This document shows, piece after piece, positions 53,633-61,574 of a stretch of DNA of 64,000 nucleotides. The DNA is from Bin34 sp965219935 (lineage in GTDB: Bacteria; Chloroflexota; Anaerolineae; Caldilineales; Caldilineaceae). The position numbers and the translations under genes are program-made. The notes under the pieces are model-generated. The model did no database searches. It had not been told where the DNA came from and saw nothing but the letters and a program-made list of their open reading frames with translations. Numbering within the stretch: position 1 is the first letter of the stretch; each line of letters starts with the position of its first letter. The stretch spans positions 3,720,001-3,784,000 of the forward strand of contig CBDCOU010000003.1 in the NCBI GenBank assembly GCA_965219935.1. The letters run 5' to 3'.

Positions 53633-53901
53633 CAGAAATCGATTTTCCTGGGACTGTAGTCTCTGGTTCGGGATGGCAACTCAAAGGCATCGTCGTCGGG
53701 TGCCTTGGGAATGGCCAGCAGGTGGTCCACAAAGTTGGGTGCATTCGGTTGGTCCCGGCACAGCCGCTCGTACTCTGACACGGCCAGCACCACAACAGCG
53801 GGCTTGCCCCTGCGCGTCACTTGTTGGGGCTCCCCCGCCAAGGCGGCATCCACCACTGCGCTGAAGCGGTTCTTGGCATCCTGCAATTGCCATGTGGTCA
53901 T
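53632..53901 (-). CDS. Phd/YefM-type antitoxin
   Basis: An 89-residue antitoxin: WQLQDAKNRFSAVVDAALAG is the Phd/YefM N-terminal DNA-binding motif, followed by PQQVTRRGKPAVVVL, and a disordered acidic C-terminus (APDDDAFELPSRTRD) that would bind the toxin. It autoregulates through the palindrome just upstream. A decayed copy of its 3' end lies at 54020-54078. Confidence 0.9.
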   Translation of the reverse strand: MTTWQLQDAKNRFSAVVDAALAGEPQQVTRRGKPAVVVLAVSEYERLCRDQPNAPNFVDHLLAIPKAPDDDAFELPSRTRDYSPRKIDF

Positions 53902-53910
53902 GCGCTCTCC

Positions 53911-53926
53911 TGTCTAGACTGTCTAG
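53911..53926 (-). promoter_or_regulatory. Operator of the phd-vapC pair
   Basis: Two direct TGTCTAG units (53911-53917, 53920-53926) that also form the palindrome CTAGAC-T-GTCTAG at 53914-53926, ten bases before the antitoxin start codon. This is the expected place for Phd-type autorepression. Confidence 0.6.
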
Positions 53927-53942
53927 CCCATTATTCCACAAA

Positions 53943-54078
53943 CAGCACGGATGAACCGATGAGTCGCCGCACGGCTGAGATGATGGCGGTGACCGACAGG
54001 CACATCAGCGATCGATGTCCCCGGGACTGTAGTCTCTGGTTCGGGACAGCAACTCGAAGGCGTCGTTGTCGGGTGCCC
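53943..54078 (-). pseudogene. Relic of a second phd-vapC junction
   Basis: The segment 54020-54078 copies the 3' end of the antitoxin gene (53647-53705) with roughly 88% identity. The adjoining stretch reads MCLSVTAIISAVRRL in place of the toxin's MYLLDTDVVSALRRP. So the relic spans the antitoxin-toxin junction of an older or duplicated pair. Only about 45 codons survive. Confidence 0.75.
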
Positions 54079-54079
54079 G

Positions 54080-54182
54080 CTTGATAGGCCGCATATTCCT
54101 GTTGCTGGCGGGACAGGAAATGGTTCCAGACAAAGCGGCAGGCGCCGGCCTGTCCCGCCAGCCTGTTAGAACGGGTATTCAA
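54080..54182 (-). pseudogene. N-terminal TnpB relic
   Basis: On the minus strand the frame reads NRLAGQAGACRFVWNHFL then SRQQQEYAAYQAG. This is the conserved N-terminal part of TnpB (compare NRLAGTAGACRFVFNRLL in the intact protein at 43088-44563). It is joined directly to the phd-vapC relic, so a deletion removed everything between. The rest of the transposase is missing. Confidence 0.8.
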
Positions 54183-55168
54183 GTAGCGGCAAAGCGACCG
54201 GTGACAAATGCCAATCCCTCGCCCACCATCACCGTAGGTGTATGTCGGAGAAGCAGGAGAACACCGTCGCGAGGGCTGACCACTTCGCTCTGCTCACGCC
54301 CGTACACATCCCGTACACAGCCAAGGCGCTGACCGGCCTGGACATCAGCCAATAGCTCCGTCTCGCTTTCAAACAGTCCGGCAGACTGGGCCGCGATAAG
54401 GTAATCCAGGTTGCCATCACCCCATAGATGATGGGTAGGTTGCTTGACGGGACAGGGTACTGGTCTCATCTGTAACATAGACATGATGTTGAGAATGCCC
54501 TGTGCATAGACAGTGATGGCTTCACGTCCGGCTCTGCCGCCGCCCGGTGTTTCCGTATACAGGCAGGGAATGCCTGCCGCATGAGCTACGGAAATGGTCC
54601 GGCCTGGAGGTACCGGCGGGGGATGTCCCCAGATGACGGATGTTCCAAACGCCTTTGCCCCCTCCAGGCTCTGCTGACCTGCAGGGGTATCCTCGTGGAT
54701 GTAACCCACTAGGGTGGGGATATCAGACTGCGGACCGCCACTATGTAAATCAATATAGAAATCCGCGTGGCGGATCAACTGCCGGTACATTACGTCCGCT
54801 ATGCGTTCGGTTAATGTACCCGTGGTGGAACCTGGAAAAACCCGAGCCAGATTGCGTCCATCCACAGGACTGTTGCGGGTATGGGTCTCGAAAGCCGGCA
54901 CATTGCTTACTGGCACCATGATGATTGTGCCGCGCATGTGGTGGGGATCCAACTGTTGGTAAACACGAGGAATGGCTTGTATCCCTTCCATTTCATTGCC
55001 GTGTACACCGGCAGTTACTACCAGGATTGGACTCCGCACCGCACTGGTTGCATACAGAATGGGAAGTTGCCATGAGCCTCCTCCCGGACGGGGGCCAACG
55101 GTGACTTGGGTAAACCCCTTGTATTGTGGAACCAAGTCTGCAAGTTCAAATTCGGGGTTGGATGTCAT
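54179..55168 (-). CDS. Aspartoacylase/succinylglutamate desuccinylase-family hydrolase
   Basis: A 329-residue M14-like zinc hydrolase (AstE/AspA family). Zn ligands are H and E in GVHGNEMEG and H in YIDLHSGGP; TETPGGGRAG supplies the catalytic Glu region. It likely removes an acyl or amino acid group from a small amide such as an N-acylated compound. The ATG at 55168 (MTSNPEFELADLVPQYKG) has GGAGTC upstream. The C-terminal third has an extra beta domain, as in the DUF2817/AstE subgroup. A perfect 34-bp palindrome lies 50 bases upstream. Confidence 0.87.
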   Translation of the reverse strand: MTSNPEFELADLVPQYKGFTQVTVGPRPGGGSWQLPILYATSAVRSPILVVTAGVHGNEMEGIQAIPRVYQQLDPHHMRGTIIMVPVSNVPAFETHTRNSPVDGRNLARVFPGSTTGTLTERIADVMYRQLIRHADFYIDLHSGGPQSDIPTLVGYIHEDTPAGQQSLEGAKAFGTSVIWGHPPPVPPGRTISVAHAAGIPCLYTETPGGGRAGREAITVYAQGILNIMSMLQMRPVPCPVKQPTHHLWGDGNLDYLIAAQSAGLFESETELLADVQAGQRLGCVRDVYGREQSEVVSPRDGVLLLLRHTPTVMVGEGLAFVTGRFAAT

Positions 55169-55217
55169 AAAGGCAAAGACTCCGTAATACCAAATGTAAC
55201 TAGTATGTTGGCCAACT

Positions 55218-55251
55218 TCAGTAGGCACAGGCGGCCGCCTGTGCCTACTGA
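55218..55251. repeat. Perfect 34-bp palindrome
   Basis: The sequence from 55218 to 55251 equals its own reverse complement, with GCGGCCGC at the centre and no loop. It lies between the divergently oriented aspartoacylase-like gene and the IS110 relic. It could be a transposon end, an operator, a cruciform or a transcript end. Confidence 0.8.
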
Positions 55252-55427
55252 CGGGGCGTAACAGACCGGTTTGTAACCAGGTCCGGTTCACCGAGACCGT
55301 TGAACAGCCAGGTTCGTTGCGCCTCGCCTTGGCAGCCACCCGAACAGTTTCTTGGACCTACCGTCCGCATGTGCCAGGCCGGGACCGCGAAGGATTCAGC
55401 CACCCCAGTCTACAGGAGAGCCAGGCC

Positions 55428-55767
55428 ATGTCTCAGACCCATGTCGGCATCGACGTATCCAAGCACCAGCTCGATGTGGCGCTTTGGGGTCACCCCGAAG
55501 AGGATGACCGCCTGGCCAACGAACCTCGGGCCATTGAGGCTCTCTGCCGGCACTTGGCCCGCCTGGCTCCCGACCGCATCGTGGTGGAAGCGACCGGAGG
55601 CTTGGAGCGGTCCTTGGCCCTGGCCCTGTAGGCGGCCGGCCTGCCGGTCGCCGTGGTCAACCCGCGCCAGGCCCGTGACTTCGGGCGCGCCTCAGGCCGA
55701 CTGGCCAAGACCGACCGCATGGATGCCCACCTGCTGGCCGAGATGGCGGCCCTGATGCGACCGCCGG
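55428..55767 (+). pseudogene. IS110-family transposase, broken
   Basis: ATG at 55428 opens with THVGIDVSKHQLDVALWG and VVEATGG, the first two acidic sites of the DEDD domain of IS110 transposases. An in-frame TAG at 55629-55631 interrupts it, but the same frame continues VNPRQARDFGRASGRLAK and KTDRMDAHLLAEMAALMRPP, the conserved second half of the DEDD domain. Similarity stops at about 55767, where the SBP gene's end begins. So it has both a nonsense mutation and a 3' truncation. The upstream 200 bases may hold the former bridge RNA. Confidence 0.88.
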
Positions 55768-55772
55768 TTTGG

Positions 55773-57089
55773 TTACTCGGTGAGATTGACAACTTCCCCG
55801 GCCGCTTTCGCCTCTTCCATGGCTGCCTGTAGTTCAGCGGCTATGTCCGCCGGGGTCTTCTGCCTCTGGAAGATGGCGGCAAAGCCATCCCACTGCACCT
55901 GATTGAATCTGGCGGGCACAACCACGTCGATGTTGTAGCCCATAGTGTCCGCCTGTTCCCCGATGATGGCGAGGGCCTGCTCCAGAAGCTCTGGAATCAC
56001 CAAGTCCGTGGTGTCCACGGGAAAGGCGGGAACCACGTTGATTTCCATGATCCAGCGCTTGCCGGTCTCTTCGCTGATCAGGTAGTCAATGAACTCCAGA
56101 ACCGCCTCCAGGTGGGGAGTGTGGGCATTCACGACCCAGCCGGAGCCAATGCCGCCCGGCACCACAACCGGGCCGCCATCCAGGGAAGGCAGGAAAAAGA
56201 ACCCGATCGGATCGGGTGTCAAGGCAGAGTCCGCGAATAGTGCCACGTTCCAGGTGCCGCTGGGGTGCATGACCGCCTGCCCCGTCTGCATTATCGCCAA
56301 GCCGTCCTCATAGCTGATGGCATGGAAATCCTGCGGGAAGCAACCCGCGGCCGGCATGTCCACAAAGAACTTTCGGATGGCATCAACAGTGTCGGGATGG
56401 TCCCAGGATTCCTCCCCCGAAATCATCCGGGCCAGACGCTCACGGCCCACCCGGTTGTTCATCATGATGCTGAACATGTGAAAGGCAGGCCAGCTGGGTC
56501 CGTTGGTGAACGCGATGGGGACCAGATCGGCTTCCCGGATGGTGGGGCACAGGGCAATCAGCTCGTCCCAGGTTTCGGGCACGCGCCAGTCGTGCTCCGC
56601 AAAGAGCCGTTGGTTGTAGTAGAAGCCGATGAACTCCAGCTCGTTGGCCACGCCGTAGACATGGCGGTTGAACGTGCTGCGATCCAAGGTCCACGGATAG
56701 ATGCGCTGATCCCATCCCCGTTCGACATAAATGTCCTCCAACGGCATCAGCAGTCCGGCGTCGGCCAGCACTCCGGAGATGCCGGGCCCCAAGTCGTAGT
56801 AGATGATGTCGGGTCCCGTGCCGGACGTGAGTGCCGTACGCACGATGTCGCGCATGGCGGTGACGGTATAGGGCTCGCGTACCACCTCAATCCGGTCCTG
56901 ACTGGTGTTGAAATCCGCCACGATGGCATCCATGCGATCCGACACGTCCATGAACTGATCCCAGAAAAGGATGGACACTTTCGCCGGCGGCACCTCTTCG
57001 GTTGACACCGGGGGAGGGGCCACACAGGCGGCCAAGAAACCGGCAAGCAAGAGACACAGCTTCCTGGCTATCTGACATCGACTCATCAT
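55773..57089 (-). CDS. ABC transporter solute-binding lipoprotein (sugar type)
   Basis: A 438-residue lipoprotein. The N-terminal signal LCLLLAGFLAAC has a lipobox LAAC; the mature protein is a type 1 sugar-binding fold (ILFWDQFMDVSDRMDAIVADFN, TSGTGPDIIYYDLG, YNQRLFAEHDWRVPETWDELIALC, IMQTGQAVMHPSGTW). It is expected on the outer face of the membrane feeding a MalFG-type permease. No permease is adjacent, so it is orphan here, although a MalFG pair lies 4.5 kb away. The ATG at 57089 is preferred. Its 3' end abuts the truncated IS110 gene. Confidence 0.88.
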   Translation of the reverse strand: MMSRCQIARKLCLLLAGFLAACVAPPPVSTEEVPPAKVSILFWDQFMDVSDRMDAIVADFNTSQDRIEVVREPYTVTAMRDIVRTALTSGTGPDIIYYDLGPGISGVLADAGLLMPLEDIYVERGWDQRIYPWTLDRSTFNRHVYGVANELEFIGFYYNQRLFAEHDWRVPETWDELIALCPTIREADLVPIAFTNGPSWPAFHMFSIMMNNRVGRERLARMISGEESWDHPDTVDAIRKFFVDMPAAGCFPQDFHAISYEDGLAIMQTGQAVMHPSGTWNVALFADSALTPDPIGFFFLPSLDGGPVVVPGGIGSGWVVNAHTPHLEAVLEFIDYLISEETGKRWIMEINVVPAFPVDTTDLVIPELLEQALAIIGEQADTMGYNIDVVVPARFNQVQWDGFAAIFQRQKTPADIAAELQAAMEEAKAAGEVVNLTE

Positions 57090-57695
57090 TTCCCATTCCA
57101 ACTCGCATGACAGGCAGACGGTGGGGCACACAGAACCACGGGGCTTCGCCCACGTCAGGGTAACCGCAGAGGCGCGGTGGGAGGTTATCTTGAGGACTGT
57201 TGGAATGAGCAATAGTTTGAGTACGGTAGCGCGCAAAAGCGGTAGCAGGACGGTGCCAAGATGGCTGCGCGGTCCTCGTCCCCGAACTGTCAGGCGCGCA
57301 CGTGGCTGACTGCGGGGGCATGGCTGGCACCGGTTAGCGTCTGGGCCTTGGGCCACTCGCACGCGGGTTTCAGCTGCTCGAACCGTTCTAGGCGATTCAG
57401 TGTGGGCCGGGCAATCCAGAGCACTGCAGTGAATACACTTCCGGTTTCACCGCCACCGTCGCCAGCGAGAGGCGGATCTTCATCCCTTTTGTCAGTGGGC
57501 ACCGCAGCAGGATGTCCAAGCTTGCTGCGGCAAGTCTCGCTCGGCGGTGATGCGGTCTACTTGGATGCCGACCAGGGCCGGGACCGTTTCGATGCCCCGG
57601 TGGCTTAGTCCCAGCCAGTATAGGAAGACAAGTTAGGCTCGCAGCCTGCGCGTGTGTCGTCCCCTATGGTTCACGGCACCCTTTACCTACGAAGT
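57090..57695. other. 600-bp gene-free region
   Basis: No frame looks protein-like. A fragment AVYLDADQGRDRFDAPVA before a TAG at 57608 could be a relic but I cannot match it to anything. The region should hold the promoter of the sugar-binding lipoprotein near 57100-57250. Confidence 0.4.
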
Positions 57696-58739
57696 TCAAG
57701 TATTGTTGATCACAGCTTCGGCATGTTGGAGTTGATCGGTGACCCATTCGAAATCCGGAGGCTCACCGAGGATCATGTCCTGCATAGCTTGGTAGTCCCG
57801 TTCGATCACCTCGCGCAGTTCCATCTGGGGAGCCAGTCTTATCGATCCGGGGACGGCCTCTTCAAACCGCTTCCAAGCCTGATGGAAGGCGACAAGGTTG
57901 TGGTTCCGGACCGCGTCAAGCAGGCCAGTGTCGGCCAGAGCCGACCGGCCGACTTCCGTTGCCGTAATCATGGCGGCATCGTAGTAGTGGCGCGAGATAT
58001 GGTTGTTGTCCTTCGGAATACGCCTCTCGTCTCGGAATCCACAGTGGGCTCCGTGCAGGATCAACAGCTTCTCCCAATAGGTCCGCTCGGGCGTGATCAC
58101 TTGGATGCCTCCCACCTTGAACAGCCGGCCTGGAAGTTCGTCCGCGATAAAGGCGGTCACCGCGCAGTCTTGGTTGGGGTCCAGGGCTGATCGGGCTCCT
58201 GCCTCGATCTTCACTCGTGGGGCCACATAGGAAACTTCGGAACTCGGATACAAGGTGGGGTACTCGACTAACAGCGTCTGTCCATCGCGGTCGTCCTCAT
58301 CCGGAACAACCTGACAACCAGCAGAAAGTTGATCAAACCGCTTTGCCAGCGCAGTTCGCAGATCGCCTCGAATGAACTCCCTGCACGCTGTATGGAGTTT
58401 CTTGAACAGTGCTTTCCGTTTCCTATTCGACAGGTTGCTGGCTGCGGTCGGGTCACGCTCGCCTTCGAAGCCCAAATCGTCACGGAACACCACGAGATCG
58501 ATGTCCTCGGAAAACCTCTCGATCAAGCCGAAGACCTTGGACAGGGATGTCCCGCCCTTGAAAAGCAGTCTGGGATGTCTTTGGGGACAGTGACTGAAAA
58601 GCGTGTCCAAGACAAGGCAGACCCAAAAATCCTTCTCCACGTAGCTGGGTGACGTGTCGAGGCGGCTTGCCGCCGCTTCAATTACATCCCGCCTGGCCCG
58701 TTGCGAGAGGGCAAGGAAGGTTTCGTGGCCTTCAGTCAT
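57696..58739 (-). CDS. AbiEii-type nucleotidyltransferase toxin (second operon)
   Basis: A 347-residue AbiEii/AbiGii homolog. The signature KGGTSLSKVF (G62-K67) is followed by FSEDIDLVV (D79, D81), and TPERTYWEKLLILHGAH is the later conserved block. It is clearly related to the toxin at 13018-14040 in motifs but differs in length and middle region. The ATG at 58739 overlaps the antitoxin stop as ATGA. It is probably a functional type IV toxin-antitoxin partner. Confidence 0.88.
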   Translation of the reverse strand: MTEGHETFLALSQRARRDVIEAAASRLDTSPSYVEKDFWVCLVLDTLFSHCPQRHPRLLFKGGTSLSKVFGLIERFSEDIDLVVFRDDLGFEGERDPTAASNLSNRKRKALFKKLHTACREFIRGDLRTALAKRFDQLSAGCQVVPDEDDRDGQTLLVEYPTLYPSSEVSYVAPRVKIEAGARSALDPNQDCAVTAFIADELPGRLFKVGGIQVITPERTYWEKLLILHGAHCGFRDERRIPKDNNHISRHYYDAAMITATEVGRSALADTGLLDAVRNHNLVAFHQAWKRFEEAVPGSIRLAPQMELREVIERDYQAMQDMILGEPPDFEWVTDQLQHAEAVINNT

Positions 58740-59359
58740 GCCGAAGCAGCCTGATCGCTGGCAATTCTGCGTGCCAGCGGCAATGCCCAACCGGGCAGCT
58801 CTCGGCTGTGGTGCAACAGATCGAGCTTCACTGTATTGGGAAGCTGACGGCTCAGGGTAGAAATGATGTGGTCGTCCGAGACCCCACTGGGGCCTAGCCA
58901 CCGCAGTGCTTGAACCACCGGTGCTGAGGGTCTTCCCATCCACCGCATGACGCTCGGACCCGCGTGTCGGAATCGGACGGTTCTTCCGTCTATCTTGAGT
59001 GTTCTCGAGTATCCATCTGTCACGTAGCTGAGCCTCGCGGGCACCGCGTTGGTGAGGCCAAGCTGATTTGCGGCCACCAAACCATCCGGCATGTACCGCA
59101 TACCATCCCGTCGTGCCAGTGCTTCGATGGCGGCATCCAGCTCAACAGGTGCGGGCCGATTCAGCACCGTGCTGATCCTCGGCATGTCGTACAGGCCATG
59201 GCCTACCCGGCGCAGTCGCCCTGCCTTGACAAGGCGCGACAAGGCTTGGTCTACCGCTGCGCGGCTGCCGAGATCCAGAAAGTCCTTCGGTGTGCACACC
59301 CACCTTCCGCGGGCGTGTGCCGATACCCTGTGCATGATCTTGTCGGCTATTCCTGTCAT
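58736..59359 (-). CDS. AbiEi-type antitoxin (second operon)
   Basis: A 207-residue AbiEi/DUF6088 protein: PKDFLDLGSRAAVDQALSRLVKAGRLRRVGHGLYDMPR is the winged-helix DNA-binding domain of the family; the C-terminal half has NAVPARLSYVTDGYSRTLKI and ALRWLG. It is related to the antitoxin at 12429-13037. The two promoters share a TGT(C/A)AGA...TCTGACA dyad, so the two antitoxins may cross-regulate. Confidence 0.87.
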   Translation of the reverse strand: MTGIADKIMHRVSAHARGRWVCTPKDFLDLGSRAAVDQALSRLVKAGRLRRVGHGLYDMPRISTVLNRPAPVELDAAIEALARRDGMRYMPDGLVAANQLGLTNAVPARLSYVTDGYSRTLKIDGRTVRFRHAGPSVMRWMGRPSAPVVQALRWLGPSGVSDDHIISTLSRQLPNTVKLDLLHHSRELPGWALPLARRIASDQAASA

Positions 59360-59397
59360 CGGATCACACCCGCCGTGTTCAGATGTCTCTAGACATT

Positions 59398-59426
59398 TGT
59401 CAGAAATCCTTAGTATTTATCTTACA
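59398..59426 (-). promoter_or_regulatory. Putative AbiEi operator/promoter of the second operon
   Basis: On the minus strand the sequence reads TGTAAGA, 15 AT-rich bases including AATACTAAGG, then TCTGACA, 38 bases before the start codon. It matches the perfect dyad before the first AbiE operon (12380-12407) in six of seven positions of one arm and all seven of the other. A nearby TGTCTAGAGACA adds a second small dyad. Confidence 0.5.
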
Positions 59427-60060
59427 TCACCACTGTAAAGGATGATGCTTCCTGAGAGAGGTCCTGAAGCGGTTGCCGAGACTGCACAGTACCCGCGGCA
59501 GTCCCGGGGACGCGCTCCCCTGCGGCTTCTTTCGGTAACCGGGTACCGCCATGGTCCTCGACTACAAGACGCTGTAGTCGAGGAACCCACACTGGCAGTG
59601 GTTGGAAATCCTTCACCTCCAAGTCAAGCTCGGCCCGGATGCATGCGACTGTGTCCTGCAACAGCGGGAGTTCGGCCATTCGGGCCCGCAACCGCTGCAG
59701 GTGAAGGAGATCCTGTGAAGTATGTATGGTCTGTCCCTCTAGGGGCAGACCGTCTGTTTACTGGCAATCGTCACTTACCAGCCCAGTGGATGCGCCGGCT
59801 TGTGACGAAGAGCCACAAGGCATTGACCTCTTTCCCCGTGCGGCGGCCAAACTGTGTGGACGGACACACCGCTGGGAGTTCTTCACAGCGTAGGTGGAGC
59901 GGGCGGTCTAACCTGCGCTGCACGTCACCGGTTGGTGAATGGACGCTGGTGTACTGGGGCCTCAAGGTTGGCCACGAGAAGAACTGTTGCTTTTTTCTCC
60001 GTTTCGTTTCCGGCGGCCCGTGCGCTCTCCAGCCGCTTTCAGCGTCTCTGGACAGTTCTC
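59427..60060. other. 630-bp gene-free region with two strong stem-loops
   Basis: No gene is seen. A 12-bp perfect stem with a six-base loop occupies 59555-59584 (CCTCGACTACA/TGTAGTCGAGG at its core). A second hairpin at 59728-59751 has GGTCTG/CAGACC around a CCC-TCTA-GGG top. Either may be a relic of an insertion element or part of a small RNA. The sulfatase transcript should end in this region. Confidence 0.45.
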
Positions 60061-61566
60061 TCATGCACCACAGTACCGATAGTTGTCCATCCTGTCGGTC
60101 AGGGCAAGGCGATCGCCCAGTTTCGCCAGCATCTCGGCCTTCACCTGGAGGTGCCTGGGATCGTCCCAGAGGTTCTGCATTTCCAACGGATCGTTTTCGA
60201 GGTCGTAGAGCACGCCTTCTCCGAAGCCACCATAGATGCAGATCTTCCAACGTTCCGTGATCAGCATGCGGTAGCGGCACATCTCCTGCGACACGCCGTC
60301 CTCGTCGAACTCCATCAGTTTGCCGTCCTGCTGCGGCCGGGCTCCCGTTTCGATGACGGGCCTCAGCGATTCGCCGGGCAGGATCGCGCGTTGCGCCTGT
60401 TGGCCTCCCCGCAGGTCGAAATCCTGCTGGTCCAGGCCGGCGTAGTCGAGGACCGTCGGCACGAAGTCCAGGTGGCTGACCGGCTGCGGTACCCGTACCC
60501 CTTGCCGTCCTCCGGGTGCGCGCCAGATCAAGGGCACGCGCACGACGGGTTCGTACGGCCAGGGGCCCTTGAACAACAGGTGGTGCGAACCCAGGTAGTC
60601 ACCGTGGTCGGAGAGGAACACGACGGTGGTGTTCTCAGTCAAGCCGGATTCGTCCAACGCACCGAGCAGCCGTCCCACGCAGTCGTCAATGTGGGTGATC
60701 ATGCCGTAGGTCTGGGCAATCGACTCCCTTAGGACAGCCTCATCCCAGTTGCGGTGCATATTCCGGTTATGCATGTCAAACCGATCCAGGTAGCCACACG
60801 GATCCTCCCGGTGATTCCAGTTGTCGGGCAGCGAGACGGCTGCGGGATCGTACATCTCGCTGTAGGGCTTGGCCGCGCAGAAGGGATGGTGCGGGTCCGG
60901 GAAGGAGGTCACGAGAAAGAAAGGCCGGTCTTCCCGTCTGCGCAGGAAGTCGATGCTGCGCTCCGTGATCCAGTCGTTGTAGTGCCATTCGGGCGGGATG
61001 GGCATGCGCCAGGTCTGCGGACCGGCAGAGTAATAGGACTTCTCCTGGCTTAGTTCGGCCTTGGTGCCCGGCCGTCTGGCCTCCACGTCGTTGACGTAGT
61101 CCCCGTTGACGTAGTTCACGTGTCCGCCCACGTAGTCCACGCTTTCGTAACCGTAGAACGGCAGCGGCAGCTCCTTGATGGTGCCGTCGTTCCACAGGTC
61201 CCGGCTTTCCCAAGTGGCCGGCTGGCCGTTGTCGTCCCGCGCATCCGTGCTGAAGGGCTGCAGGTGGATCTTGCCCACGCAGTGGGTTTGATAGCCGTTG
61301 GCGGCCAGCACACCGGTTACGGTGGGAATATTTTCGTCCAGGTTGCAGCCGTTGGTGGTCAGGCCGTGCTGGCGCGGGGTCAGGCCGGTGTGCAGGGTTG
61401 CCCGCGAGGGTTGGCAGACCGGGTTGGAGGGGTAGGCCCGATCGAAATTGACCCCCTCCGCGGCCAGTCTGTCCAAATTGGGGGTCCGGACTTCGTCGTT
61501 GCCGTTCCAGCCCAGACTGAAACTGTTCATCTGGTCGACGATGACGACAAGGAAGTTGGGCTGCAT
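60061..61566 (-). CDS. Sulfatase (type I), paralog of 51638-53134
   Basis: A 501-residue sulfatase: NFLVVIVDQMNSFSLGW for the first metal site, the formylglycine Cys C51 in CQPSR, and LSDHGDYLGSHHL for the second. It is a close duplicate of the sulfatase at 51638. No signal peptide is visible. It directly follows the MalG-like permease gene (nine-base gap) in the same direction, so it is the last gene of a sugar-import operon. The likely role is to desulfate the imported sugar inside the cell. Confidence 0.93.
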   Translation of the reverse strand: MQPNFLVVIVDQMNSFSLGWNGNDEVRTPNLDRLAAEGVNFDRAYPSNPVCQPSRATLHTGLTPRQHGLTTNGCNLDENIPTVTGVLAANGYQTHCVGKIHLQPFSTDARDDNGQPATWESRDLWNDGTIKELPLPFYGYESVDYVGGHVNYVNGDYVNDVEARRPGTKAELSQEKSYYSAGPQTWRMPIPPEWHYNDWITERSIDFLRRREDRPFFLVTSFPDPHHPFCAAKPYSEMYDPAAVSLPDNWNHREDPCGYLDRFDMHNRNMHRNWDEAVLRESIAQTYGMITHIDDCVGRLLGALDESGLTENTTVVFLSDHGDYLGSHHLLFKGPWPYEPVVRVPLIWRAPGGRQGVRVPQPVSHLDFVPTVLDYAGLDQQDFDLRGGQQAQRAILPGESLRPVIETGARPQQDGKLMEFDEDGVSQEMCRYRMLITERWKICIYGGFGEGVLYDLENDPLEMQNLWDDPRHLQVKAEMLAKLGDRLALTDRMDNYRYCGA

Positions 61567-61574
61567 CGGACTCG

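Noticed and set aside
57261..57608. Possible gene ending AVYLDADQGRDRFDAPVA
   Set aside because: No start with a ribosome site, no motif, and the first half is low-complexity Arg/Ser/Pro; probably chance or an unidentifiable relic.
59422..59691. 89-codon minus-strand frame before the second AbiE operon
   Set aside because: It contains the strong hairpin and the putative operator region; no ribosome site and no conserved pattern.
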